NCBI GenBank assembly: GCA_009617715.1
Contig: VTFK01000013.1
Coordinates: 1,197,001 to 1,261,000, forward strand
Source: Plectrocnemia conspersa
Lineage: Eukaryota; Arthropoda; Insecta; Trichoptera; Polycentropodidae
Length of the DNA stretch: 64,000 nucleotides
Reading direction: 5' to 3'
Part shown: one piece after another, positions 27,223-39,756 of the stretch
How the letters are laid out: every line of letters begins with the position of its first letter
How positions within the stretch are numbered: the stretch's first letter is position 1
The notes under the pieces: model-generated
Databases searched by the model: none
What the model was told of the DNA's origin: nothing
The model's input: only the letters and a program-made list of their open reading frames with translations
Position numbers and translations under genes: made by a program

Positions 27223-27246
27223 TAATACCGGTATATACCGGTATTA
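27223..27246. repeat. 24-bp perfect palindrome
   Basis: The half-arm TAATACCGGTAT is followed directly by its exact reverse complement. It sits next to GCCAACACTGG. The CCGGTATATACCGG core resembles subterminal repeats of some hAT families, so a solo transposon end is likely. A perfect palindrome this long is unlikely by chance in 64 kb. Confidence 0.6.
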
Positions 27247-28102
27247 TTTCAATCCCTAATGCGACTTATAAACAACAAATTGTAGACGATTGTACAAGTA
27301 GTTACGGAAAACGTCGTTAGGTATTCGAAAGTCCCGAGGTTGATTACAATTGAACGGTTTCCCAGCAAAAACTTTTAATCTACATCATTTTGAGATGAAT
27401 GTGAATTTAAAAATAGTGGTGACGGTAGAACGTGTAGTAGGTCCTGGAATTACCTTTTCTGAATGGGTTGAAATGTAAAGCTTCATGAGAACTTTATATC
27501 GTAAAGTTATTTATAATCGATGAAATTGGAAACCAAGTCTAATACTTTGAAATATGAATATGTTTTTATATTTTTATGAGGCTACAATGTATCATAACAT
27601 CTTACAATTTCAAAAACATTCACATCCGTTCGTCATTCATTCGCACAGATCACATCCCATCAACAGTCTAATCACACAATTCCTACGCACACCTGAGTCA
27701 TTCACTGCAACATCCGGACAATCGTTTTCTGACCAACCACCACTCGCCACACGTCACGCGACACGTGTCCGCGATGAGCATCGCTGATTTATCCACATTA
27801 TCAGACAACGGGCCGGGGTCGGTCCTGGAGAGGGAGCGAAGTGCACGCAGGGCTGCCACCACCCACCCCCTGGCCCGCTATTGATTTTCGCACATGGCCG
27901 CCGACTCGCTCGCAGCAGCAGTGCGGGAGAGCACATCACATATGGCCCGCAACGCGATGCGTCCTATAAATAATACCGACGGCATTAAATGCACTGCCCG
28001 ACGGCGCGTTCGTTTTTCGTCGGCGCAAAATAAACGAGCGTCGACTGTACGTAGAAGCCCGATCGACTTTTTTACCAGTACTATAGGATGTGTTTGGAAT
28101 AG

Positions 28103-28672
28103 GGATTCCAATCCCGGGATCCCGGGATCCCGAACGATTTTCAATACCCGATGAGTCCCGGGATTATAAAACATAATCCCGATTTTTTTGGATTGATTGA
28201 TTTATCAAGCACAATCGAATTATTATTGTCAAAATAGCTATATTTCGTGTACAAACTTGCGCAAGTTGCACGTGTCATCTGTGAATCTTTGAGGCTGTGA
28301 GTCTGAAGTGCTTTTTTTCAGCAGCAGGCCTTAGGAACAAAATCGATCAAGGCTAAATGATGAAACGCTTGATGCTTTGATGTTACTTCGTGAGTTGTAT
28401 TCAAAATAATGTTTTCCATTAATTATTGTCTATGAATGGATTGTGTTCATTTTTTTCTTCTCAAATAAATATATATAAGACCTTCCCTTTTTTTATTTTT
28501 ATTATATTATTTCCTATTTTAAGCCCAAGACTAAAAAATTATATGTACTTTTATACATTGTACGCTTAAAAGGCCGTAAAAAATAATATTATTCATTTTA
28601 AATTATTTTTATCGATAAAAAATCATATTCGACTAATTGCAATACCGAAATCGGGATCGGCGATTGGAATCC
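28103..28672. mobile_element. hAT-like MITE with GGATTCCAATC ends
   Basis: Ends are GGATTCCAATCCCGGGATC on the left and the inverse, GATCGGCGATTGGAATCC, on the right. Just inside the left end are overlapping CCCGGGAT palindromes. Such CCCGGGATCCCG-rich ends are typical of non-autonomous hAT families in insects. The target duplication is not clear and there is no open frame of interest. Confidence 0.5.
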
Positions 28673-31600
28673 GCGCATATGAGGCCGTGAAATATAAAGG
28701 TTCGTTCCGGTTCGTTACGAACAAATACGATTACATGTTATTTTTAATATAGTTTTTCATACTGACGTCTAATAACGATACGACGATATCGTGTGCCATC
28801 ATATATAAACAAAGCCATATGACAAACGTGAGATGATCCCTACAAAACATTACAACACGTGTCCGGCACATGCTCGTTTTTATTATTATTTTGATATCCC
28901 TATCTTCATCGAGAGTAACATAATCTGAATGTATAAAAAAGAGAAAGGCTGTTACCCTTGTTGTTTATAATATAGGGAGAGAACACAATTCAAAAACCTT
29001 AAAGAAGAGCAGCCAAACGAAACTAAATAAATATAATATGATATGAATTGAATACATTTATTAAGCGTTGTGGGAATTTAAATTGGCATACGAATATGTA
29101 TGTCAATCAGTAATACGCGAAACAATACACGTCTCGTACAAAGGTACATGAGTAAATATGATTAATATAGCAATATTGATTAAACACGCTGCATTATATG
29201 CAGGGTTCTATAAGTCCCGGTATTTCGAGTTTAGTAGACTCCCACCAGAGCTTCAATCTGCAGGTGGTCCAGAACATAGGTCTCAAATCGGACAAAAGAC
29301 GGACCAACTCTAAGTTCAACTCAAGTCCATCTTAGTCATTTGAGACGATTAATGGACTAGCTACATTTACGACACCGAGACGCTAATTGATAATTATAAA
29401 GCTTATTAATACGAATACTTTTGCAATAAATAAACAATATAAACATAAAAACAAAATTCAATATAGCGGATAATCTATATATATTATCGGCTTTATAACC
29501 TTAACAACCCTAATACATTTTTACCAATAAAACAATTTGAACTATTCATACAGGGCTTTGTTAGCGCCGTTCAATAGACACACATTTTATTAGTCACAAC
29601 AATGACGTATCCTAAACGCTAACTAAATAAGGCGAGTGAGAGAGAGAGCGGGAGCGGGAGAACGCGAACGTTGAGGAAAGGCCTGCCGCTGACAGGATCA
29701 CCATTTCGCATTGCAAATTACATGCAATTAATTATAATTAAAAGGAGAGCGAGGGTGGGGTCGCGTCGCGTACAATGTGTACATGTACACTATACATATA
29801 ATATAAAATAATAACATGAAAAAATGTTGAGATTGTGCACGACGGCTAAAGTCTTAAAAGGGAAAAATAAATTCGGCTTTTATTCGATTCCGATGGGTTC
29901 ACATAAGCGCCCCAGCCCCGTCGACCCTCGGGGAGGTCTGTAAATAAAACAGAATTTTCGTGCCTCGATAGAACGAGACGGCGGGGGTTGAATAGCTGGC
30001 GATGTTAATATAGAGAGAAAAATACAGCTGAAATTCGACGTTATTATATGATTGTATTGTGCAAAAAAAAACACGAGAATGAATTGGACGCGTTATAAAC
30101 GCCAATGCGAAAACAATTGAGATAATTGGACGAGTCTGTGCGACACTTGTTCGGTGGCATGTTCGACAAATGTACGAAGACAATGATAATACACGAACGG
30201 AGAGGACTAGTTAATTGCCAAACGAGAATAAAAAAAAACTCCACTGGTGCACGTATGTAAATACAGGTGCATCATATGAACATAAATCGAGAGATCTAAT
30301 AAAAAATGACGACCCAGACGATCTTCATACACCTGTATTTATTATTTAAAGAAGTACTATTCAATATCCTGAACAAAAAAAACGAAAGTACACATATGGC
30401 GTTACAAAATAAAAACAGGCATAATCTCCGTTAACATTGCCGAATTATACAGTAATTACCACGTAAGCAACTGAAATTAAAAAGGCGTTAAAGTCCACAT
30501 ATACAACCCATATAAAATATATTTTTAAGACCGCATGCCGCCCGAACAAACATTGATACGCGACGCAAACATAAAACTGCCAAATAGCACGTTATAAACG
30601 CACAGTTTATAAACTGCGAAAACTGACACAAAAACGTTTAATGCGTATATAAACGCATACATCGCGGCGCTTCGAACGGCAATTACATGATTGGGGCCAT
30701 CGTTCAGAGCATTAACGCTAACCCTCACCGGCATGGTGGATATACGACGAGATTTATTCCTACGAGCTTCTCGGAAAAACCTATTACCTCGTTAACTTGA
30801 ATAATCATTTTACTTGCGGGATACGTATAAACATATAGAGGGCAAAAATTAAATTTTAGTCAAATAAAGAGTACCAGAGCTCGTACGGGAGAGTGAGACC
30901 GCAAACGATCGTATTGCATGCATCAAACAACCTCATAAAATTCCCTTGAATTGCCCGCGCAAAATAAAATAAAAAGAAAATGACACAGCCAAGGTTGACC
31001 GACAAAAAACTTTCAGACAGACATTTTTTTGTATACTTCTTTTCTCAATAATATATTATATGGTAAACGTATGTATATGCATACTATCATCTGATTCGTT
31101 TAACCACTTCATGCCTGAAATATTTTTCAAAAGTTGCTCGAAAATTCGAGATTATTTTCTTCTCTTTTTAAATGTAAATAATAAATATTCCACAAAAAAA
31201 ATTTTTTTAGAACAATTATTTGAAAAAACATGTTTTTTTATAATATAATAGGTAACAATAAAATTGAACAATACAAATAGAGATTCATGATACATTATCC
31301 CACCTTTAAAAATCGAAAATCCCGCACATGTGCGGGACCCGTCTTTAAGCGATTAAAATAAACTGACGTGGAACCTAATTTATTAGTAACAAATTTCACG
31401 ATTAAAAATTAAATTCATGTCGAACAGAGCTTTACTATGACACATTTCGTACTGAAACGCGACGAATTTATGAACACAATAAATGCATTCAAGGACAAAA
31501 AAATTTGAATAAAATCGAATTTTTAAACATAAGGCACATTTGCAATTCAGGCAGTCAATATATAAAGTGAAAATTGAGGGATTTGAATAGTTAAAAGACA

Positions 31601-34370
31601 GACCAGAAAAATCGACTACAACGGGCCCTCTCAGGCGGTGGCACAGCCTCTCTCCTATCGGCCCCCTGAGACTGAGCAACCCTCGGTGACTCGATCGACT
31701 CTGACCTGACCTGCCGAACTTATCAGGGAGACAAAACATACAACCGAGATACATCAGAACCAGATTTCGCTTTCGATTCAACACGTAAAATTTTATTTAT
31801 GCAATGAACAACATATTTAGACAGATTTCAAATCAGAAACGCAAGCAAAACTGTGGAATATAATAGATCACAATTTTATCAATATATGGTGGTAAGCGAA
31901 GACGCCATTTTCTGAGCAGTGTTTTTAATGAAGAACTCCTTAAACCGTCTAGTATTTATGAATGTTTTAAAAGGTTGACGCGATGATTTTCAAAAAGAGC
32001 GCTGTCGATCTTTTGAAGTACAGATTAAATTTCAAGATAAGTTGATTTTGCTAACTGTTTTTAAAAACTCTTTTTATTTTTAATTATCTGCACCTCATGA
32101 TCGAAGTTGGCAATCATGTGTATTTACTGTTTTTTACTTCTAAAAATGATTAATAATGCTCTCCTTGGTTCTAATTGGTTAGTCTTAGAAATATGTGGAT
32201 TAATCAAATATTTCGTTCAGTATGTATTAATACAAAGCTGATCCGAGTTGTTGCTATCGTGCATTATATTAAAATACGCCAGTGCTTCGAAACATGCGAT
32301 AAACACACGACTCGACTGTGATAACTCTTTTTCGCGGCGCACACGCACGCTTATGCTAATTCGGTAAGTGCATCGGGTATTACAACTCCACGGTTTAAAA
32401 TTTAAACAAGGCTGTCATTATACGCGCAGCTAGTTATTAAACTGCACAAAAATGTAAAAAAAACGTATCTATTATCACGGTATGAATACGTAGTAGTTCC
32501 TTCGTTGATTTTTTTATGACCAGGCTCCAAATTAACAACTTGTCGGCGCGCGAAGCGCAAGCGGAAAATTAAAGGTAATAAAAGGTAGCTCGTAAAGCTG
32601 TTATTGCCGAAGGTGAAAAAAAAGGAGAAAAAATAACACCCCGGCAGCGGCGGCGTGAGAGGTGACATTGATGAATTAAGTCGTGAAGGGCGGAAGAAAA
32701 ACGTCGGACGGACAATCTCGCTAAATTAACGGCGAATTAACGTCATATCAATAAAGTTTCGGGGATGAGGTATACGTATGTATACACGGGATAAAACCGC
32801 AAACCGTACAATACGACCCTAAGCCAAATTGCGTTCCGAATTATATAGCAACACTTACTATGGCGGAGCTGAGCTCGGTCGAAACGACGCAAACCCTTTA
32901 GCAGTAAATTAGTACTATACGTGCATGCTATACAAAGTGCATCTGAGCAGTTTAGTGCTTATGTGTATGCATCTGGGAATGCAAATTTCTTGCGATGACA
33001 ATACATACATTTATATATTTTTATAAACAGTATATAAGTACGTAATCTACATTTTTAGCTAATAAACAATCGCATTAAATATAAAACCACAAGCAGCAAT
33101 TTTATACGTAAACATTCAATGCAAATCTTCAAAGGAAAAATTTACAATCTTCCAAGATATTTAATTGAACACAGAGACAAGCAACATGTCTAGTCCGATT
33201 GTTGGGAATGCGTACTAAACATATCTACATTCGAACACCTTTGATTACAAACGTCTAATGTGCTTTGAAGTTTACATCTAAAATAGTCTCCGCGACAGGT
33301 TATCAGACATCCATTTACAATATTAGACTAAGCATATTACACTTGGTGCAAACATAGATTTTATTCTTATTATTTACTTGCAGTCATACTTGTAACGGCA
33401 TGTTTAAGTTAAGAATACACAAACTATCCACTCGATCATTCTCTTAATCGTCAAAACAAATATATGTACATTTTTCAGATAAACACAAAACACGCTCCAC
33501 TGGGGATGTTGTGGCAACTGCAACAGTAAGCGCAATACACAGTCCGAGAGCGAAAATTGTTTGCGAAACAAACTCTAGGCGACCCACAGCGATGCTTTCG
33601 CGATAAAGTATAAAGCTCGGAAACCATAAGAATCGCATCGAATCTATTGCGCAAATGTTATCTATAAATCAAGGGAAAGGAGTAAGTATTTCCATTCGAG
33701 AGGGAGGGAGAGTAATTGTATACCAGACAGGCGGGCGAATAAATAACGATATGGCGCATTTTTCCTATGAGCAGAAATAAAGAAGAGTTTGCGATAAATC
33801 GCAGGCTTGCTGCTGAAGAGAAGCAACGTGCAAAATGCAGTGAAGAAATGCAATTATTTAATGTAAGAATTCACAGTATTGGATACGCAACTACAAATTT
33901 AAATCTAAGTTAGTATTTTAACATAAAAATATAATCAATCCGTGGTAAGCGATTGCGGCTATGATACGGACTGGTGGTCGATAAGCATATCCGTAAATGT
34001 AGTGCGATACAATTAAAAGCTTCAGAGCAAAAAGTCCAGATAAACGTTTGAAAGTGGAAAAAGTATCAATAGCAAAACTATTAAGTTATTAACTACACAA
34101 TCACTTCCTCTGCTTAGTTCTAGTGATCTAAACTTTGCTGATATGACATGCTTGATTAAAATATAGTGGGCATTATTGAGGATCATTTATCCTATATTTT
34201 GACTTTCAGCAGTTCTCAAATATAAATCGTGGAAATTGTCTCTTTGTGACATAATTAAACATATTTAATAGTTTGACGCTCAATGTGCATAGATAGTCCC
34301 TTAAATATTAAAATGCGTGAGCCACAACCCTTATCGCTGAAAAGTCAAAAGTCCATATCATAAATGGTGT
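28673..34370. other. Intron stretch with scattered GC-richer blocks
   Basis: GC-richer segments at 29620-30240 (with a GA run at about 29636-29660), 30500-31000, 31610-31740 and 32280-32900. The rest is AT-rich. No gene or delimited element is recognised. Confidence 0.4.
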
Positions 34371-34945
34371 CTAGGGTTCTCAATTATTCGAATATTGAAT
34401 AAAAATATTCGAATATATTCGTAATATAATCTCGGTTTTTACGGATATAAATTTATTTTACCAATTAGTGTAAAATATCAATTAACTGCAATTAAGAGTA
34501 TTATTTATTTAAAAAATAATTATTGGTTAATAATATTTATTTTCATTAATCATTTATACTTTGTCGCTTTTTTGAATTTTATAAAATAGGCATAATACAA
34601 TGTTGTGCAAATGGCGTCAAAAATGCTTAATTTATTATTTTAAAAACTGTTTGATTAGAGACGTATTTCCGATAATGTCATAAACAAATTTACAGCGTAT
34701 GTAGAAGTGACTTTTTTTCGAAACAATGTAAAGGCCCATATAAGGACCATATATTTTGGAGCAGCACTAGTCACACTAGAGAAAAAAGGCTACACGTGTT
34801 GCTCAAGTATACAATTTGTTTCATTCTAAGATTTTTTTTCAAATTTCATTCGAAATAGTATAAAGTTTATATAATACTATTTCGTCGAATGTTCGTTTAG
34901 TAGTAAATCGGGCGAATAATTCGAATATTCAATTAAGAACTTTAG
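34371..34945. mobile_element. MITE with CTA(G/A)(G/A)GTTCT ends
   Basis: The left end is CTAGGGTTCTCAATTATTCG and the right end reverse-complements to CTAAAGTTCTTAATTGAATA. Both ends carry ATTCGAATATTC-like palindromes just inside. Flanks TGGTGT and TGGTGA suggest a short, imperfect target duplication. The element is 575 bp and noncoding. Confidence 0.6.
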
Positions 34946-35390
34946 TGGTGACATTCAAAGAAACTGTTTATCCAAGATATTTCAAGTTAAGTGTTTAAAG
35001 TTTTTTATTGTATGATATTCACTCCAGTGGGAGCCCATAAGATTTTTAGTGGAGGGGTGCAGCAATAAAAGTTGAAAGATTGAATAAAATTAGTAAAAGT
35101 AAAATATGTACTATATAAGATATTATACTAGACAAAAATACTTTGCTAAGTTACATACATAAACATATTTAAAACAGGAACATTAATTTTATTCTGAGAG
35201 GGCTTGCAGCTAGTGGGGTTTTTAATATATTATAAAAATCATTATAAAAATCAAATTCTTTCTCAAATGCAAGGTCAAGGTTCAAACTGTATTGCTGATT
35301 TATTGCCAGTCTACATCCTCTGTAGAAATTACAGAAATTAAAAACATTTTTTAAATGTTAAAAATAATTACAAACTCTAATGTAAAAATA

Positions 35391-35431
35391 ATCAACTTGG
35401 ATATACCAAAGGTTTATGTTATAAGAAACGA
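35391..35431 (+). repeat. Dispersed repeat, copy 2
   Basis: Partner of the repeat at 12043, same strand, starting ATCAACTTGGATATACCAAA. The GGAACAGCATCC text that resembles the other locus lies on the opposite side here, so the two loci are rearranged relative to each other. Confidence 0.45.
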
Positions 35432-36443
35432 TTTTTTTTATAAAAGTTTTCAAATATATACGTATAGACAAAAGCATACACAAATACACAATCCTCGTTC
35501 ATAACCATTTCCATTATTTACAATTGTTAAAATTATATAAAAAATTATCCGTAACTATAATTAAATTTAAGGCTATAAAACCATTAACAAATTTAGAATA
35601 GAGAATATGAAACAAAATGGTTCCCATACATATTACTAGGGGTGTTACATTTTAACAAACAAAAGAAGATTACGAATTTACGAATCAAACACAATAAAAA
35701 TTTATTTGTTTTTGTTTAACGTGTTTTTTTTCAAAAAAATCTCTGGAACAGCATCCACTAGCTGCAGCCAATGTGGAAGAACAGCCACTCATTTTATTAT
35801 TGGGAGCAAATTTAAATTTTATATTAGTTAAAATATACATACATATAAGTCTGGGTATTCAGGTATATCCCAGGTAAATATCACATAAGCGAGTACTGCT
35901 ATTAGTACATAAATAAACGATTGTATTTACCTGACATTCAACGTCATATTCATTTCTCCAACATAACCAACACCAATTAAACAGAAGCCGAACAAAAACG
36001 CGCTCACATACCAAAAAAAAGGGGGTAGTTTCATTGAAAAAAATCACATAAAGGGGGGCTGCTCGGCGACGGGGTGTCGTTTTATTATATTATTACGATG
36101 GCGAATTTTTCGGCGTCCGGACATTATTAAAATGTCCCTTACGTTTGTGAAAGATCACGTACGTGGTGTGGCGTTTTACCGCCGGTCGGCACGATCTCAT
36201 CTTGTACTAACACACTATAAAGCACCCTCTACCGACTTCTATAAATATGTCCTTTAATACGGGCCGCTATAAAGCATAGAGACCGTGCGGGGAAACCATG
36301 AAATTTACATTAGGTCGGCCGCCGGGACAAGTTTTCTTACTGTCTTTTGTATAAGCTCACTTACGTACGTCGGCGCAAGGGAGAGCGGCAGCTATCGTAT
36401 TACCTTCTTGCCTTACCGATGTGGGTATGTTATACGTACATAC

Positions 36444-36460
36444 CACACACACACACACAC
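36444..36460 (+). repeat. (CA)8 microsatellite
   Basis: Eight CA units plus one base in the AUTS2-like intron. Confidence 0.9.
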
Positions 36461-37930
36461 GCATCCATACGAGATGCAGGTACATTTGATTCTGTTAAAC
36501 TGCACAATAATACTAAAGTTTGCTGTATTGGATTTGTATTGACGTAGGTCAGGTTCGAGGAAATAATTTTATAATTATCTGTTAATACTTATATATATGA
36601 AATATCCATTGTTTATTACGGAAAAAATATAATTTTAATAAAACCCATAAAAGCTTTACTTATCAATTATTCACAAAATATAATATAATTTGAGCAATGT
36701 AAATAGCACATTCATTGTAAAAAAATAGCGAAGAATATGTTTAATAAATGAACGGATGGTTATCTAAATATAACAAATCTGTTTAATTTTTTCAATGTAC
36801 AATGAAACTTTATTTTGACGAGTCTTTGGATAGAACCATATGGTTACATTAAATAGTCTGTTTCTGAGTATCTTTTAAAAGTAACATAATGCAGTTTTGG
36901 CGAGCTACGATGGGAGTTTGACGTACGGCGGTGCTTCGTCCGTCGACAACTCATAGCATCGTTTTAACATGTATCATCAACTGTAAATTTTCAATAAATA
37001 CTATGCAGCGGCTTAAACTGTGTCTAATTGCCACCCTTCACCATCGCCAAACAGTTAAAAATTAAAATCAATTTACGATTAAAAAGTTCTATACAATATC
37101 TCTCGCGCCTGGCAGAGGTAATGGGTTTCATAGAACCAAAACTTCTCGTTTGATATGGCAACGATTAAAAGTTGTTTATTGCTAGTTGGCGATAGACAAA
37201 TTTAAAATAATAAATAAGCATATTCTCCATTTTTTTAAATGTTGGAAGCTATAATAGTGAACAATTTTGCAATCTTGGTAGATATGCAAATGACAGTTGT
37301 ATTATAAAACCATTATACATATAATATTAATACCTAGTATGTACTGTCACATAATTATTTAGTTAATTTTAAATGTCAATTTATGATAAATAACGTTCAC
37401 ACTAATTACAATTAAATTATGTATTAAAAGTTAATGTGACAATATCTCTTTGCAACTATTACATTTGCACACTGATAAAAATTTAACATGTCTTATTTAT
37501 AAATAGATGTAATTTTAAATACTATAATAGTGCAATAATATGTTTGTGCAACATTGCACAATATTAATTTCATTGTGGCGGTTGAACTATGACTAAACAC
37601 AAGGAAGTTTTAATTGCATTCAGACGTACACACCGAGTAAGTTGAGAAACCCTAATAACGGGTTTACAACACACCAGGGTTATCAGATAAACTTTTAAAA
37701 ACAACAAATTAACGAATGACAACAAAAATGCATATTCACCAAGGAAAATGATTCTTGACCTGTAACGCTCGACTGACGAATTTATGAAAAAATAGTTTAA
37801 GGCCACCGCGGATTCAAAGTTAAGTCCGTTAAAAATGCAATGAAGGTAAATGTCGACTTGTATTTACATAAATAAATATTTTTGCATAATGTGTCAGTCC
37901 GTCGGATACGTACAACGAAAGAGAAATACT

Positions 37931-37960
37931 CAAAAGGCGTTTCTCCAAAAGGCGTTTCTC
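37931..37960 (+). repeat. 15-bp tandem duplication
   Basis: CAAAAGGCGTTTCTC occurs twice head to tail with no difference, and a partial GAGAAATACT lies just before it. It is a small tandem duplication inside the AUTS2-like intron. Confidence 0.8.
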
Positions 37961-38441
37961 AATTGTAAAGGTTTCGGCGTTAGTCGGCAAAGCTCGGATC
38001 GACGGAGACTTTCAATTTCGACTATCTAACATGTGAGATAATGAAATGCAAACATTGAAGCGTCTCGAGTATTTTTAGTAAGGCAGTCCCGTAAATAACC
38101 GAGTATCAACCGAGGCTAACAGGCCGTTATTATCTTGTCACCGAGCCAATACGACTTTGCGATCGTCCAATATATCATTTAATTATATAGCAATTTGTCT
38201 TTTGTGTATGTTAACGTGGTGGTTTTAGAGCCATCTGTGTTAGAAACAGATGAGAGTTGATAAAAGTTTGATCTTTACGTCGGATACGATGGCTTCGGAA
38301 GTTACAAAAACATCACCGATGATAGGAAATATGACCCAGAATAGAAACATTTATGTTCAGGTATGATTGGAACACTATTCCGTTGTAACATGACAGGTGC
38401 TAACCCGATACGTTAACAACGGAGTAAGAATCAGCACCTAC

Positions 38442-38589
38442 AAAACGAATTGTTTGTGCATTTATGTAAAGTAAACCTTCAGAAAAGGATTCGTAGCAGA
38501 GAGCTATTCGCAAGGTGTTCACTGTTCTAACAAATGCTGGCTCGCTGATACCTAATTTGTCCAACAGTAATGCACAAACAATTCGTTTT
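38442..38589. repeat. 21-bp perfect inverted repeat around a 106-nt loop
   Basis: The arms are 38442-38462 (AAAACGAATTGTTTGTGCAT plus T) and its exact reverse complement at 38569-38589. Smaller nested inverted repeats (AGGTGCT/AGCACCT and CCGTTG/CAACGG) lie just to the left. It could be a very short MITE or a hairpin in the intronic transcript. No TA flanks are evident. Confidence 0.6.
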
Positions 38590-39029
38590 ATGGAACAATT
38601 ATTTTATATATATTGCTCATTTAATTTTGGTTCTAATACTAGGAGTATGTAATAGACTATGCCGGTCCAGCCTTTTGCATAGTAAAATAATAATATTTTG
38701 TATATTTTAGTGTCTACTGAGTATTTTTGTATAAATAATTTATTGTAAATCTTTCCTTGTAGCCCAATGCATTACAACGGGTAACAATCAACATATGCGA
38801 GTGACTAATGTGACACACAGGATTGAAACTGAACTCTGGAAATAGATATTATGTATTTTATTAATTATAAACCATTAGCGTAGCTTTCAATTACTGTTAA
38901 GGTTCTATATTTTTAGTCCAGTAACTTACAAAGTATGTTATTCCGGTTGTGTGTTTTTGTGTTGAAAACGTTTTGAATACGTTAATGTTACAACTAGACT
39001 GAAATTAAAGTGTTGCAAATGAAAACATG

Positions 39030-39092
39030 CTGCGGGAGTCGAATCCATGGTTTTGGATTGCAGTGCGTTATACGTTTAGACCAAAACAAACA
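39030..39092 (-). repeat. tRNA-like SINE head or tRNA pseudogene
   Basis: On the minus strand TGGTCTAAACG (39083-39073) matches the Pol III A-box pattern TRGYNNANNNG. GATTCGACTCC (39045-39035) is one base from the B-box consensus. A-to-B spacing and total length fit a tRNA-derived head. I cannot fold a complete cloverleaf, so I call it SINE-derived rather than a functional tRNA. Confidence 0.5.
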
Positions 39093-39756
39093 AACCATAT
39101 ATGTCACCGAAACATGCATATAAAACAAAAGATTGTCGGTGTGCGAACAACAAAGTTTATAAAGCAGCTGTGCTAAATTTAAAATTGTAATAAGCAAGAA
39201 GGTACATATATTGTTGAAGCGTTCGGGTTACGGATAGCGTGGTCTATAATGGAACGTGCGTTTAGAATATGAATATCAAAGTGCATAAACACTCGACGTC
39301 GAGAATAGTGTGATAGGCAATGACATTTTGAAATAGTATTGGGGCATTCGGTCAGCGTTGAGGTACGAACGTCCTAATGTATATCATAGTGGTGTGTAAA
39401 TATTTATTTGTGCAATATGATTTGAATAGAGACATATAGCATTTGACTGACGCGCGTTGAAAATATTGTGTTTAAAGATAGTTATTGTAGTGCGATGGAG
39501 AATGTTGAAGATTGAAAGGTTTGTGCAATTGGATTTGAATCAAGACGTGCGCGTTTAAGTATTGTTTAGGCCAAAAGCAAAAGATGAAACATCGGAGTGA
39601 CGGGCAATGAATTGATATCGAGACGTGCGTTTAAAGCATCGTTTAGATCGAAAGTGAAAGGATTGATATGTATGGAATTTGAAAGAAGAAACAATCCGCC
39701 TATGCGTTAGGGCCGAGTGTCTTTGTGTTAGGGCCAAAAAAGTGACAGCGACTCAC

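Larger units (their letters stand above)
23166..28102. other. Intron stretch around the recursive splice site
   Basis: AT-rich flanks surround a GC-richer block at 24060-25080 that carries the recursive splice site and an AC repeat. A second GC-rich block (27660-28080) has long open frames on both strands that look compositional. A C-run lies near 26728. No exon is recognised. Confidence 0.4.
34946..39029. other. Intron stretch proximal to exon 1
   Basis: Near 35025 a CAGTGGGAGCCCATAAG start resembles a hAT-type end, but no partner was found. GC-richer blocks lie at 36050-36480, 36890-36960 and 37920-38160. The remainder is AT-rich with the listed repeats. Confidence 0.4.
1..39756 (-). other. 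tay: Giant first intron of the AUTS2-like gene (reaches the window edge)
   Basis: The donor GTGAGT at 39756-39751 opens an intron on the minus strand. I found no convincing AUTS2 exon 2 to the left, nor any other complete gene, so I infer that the intron continues past base 1 (at least 39.7 kb). Vertebrate AUTS2 also has very long early introns full of regulatory elements. Consistent with an intron, the region contains a strong minus-strand recursive splice site (24905/24904), transposon remnants on both strands and scattered GC-richer blocks. A short or divergent exon 2, or a small nested gene, could have escaped reading by eye. Confidence 0.65.

Noticed and set aside
27878..28174. Overlapping plus- and minus-strand frames at 27878-28174
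   Set aside because: They lie in a GC-rich block and run into the CCCGGGAT palindromes of a MITE, with no family match or splice signals.
35850..35935. Plus-strand CCCAG|GTAAAT and minus-strand GTCAG|GTAAAT as further recursive splice sites
   Set aside because: Neither has a pyrimidine tract or branch-point match; the plus-strand one is also on the wrong strand for the host intron.
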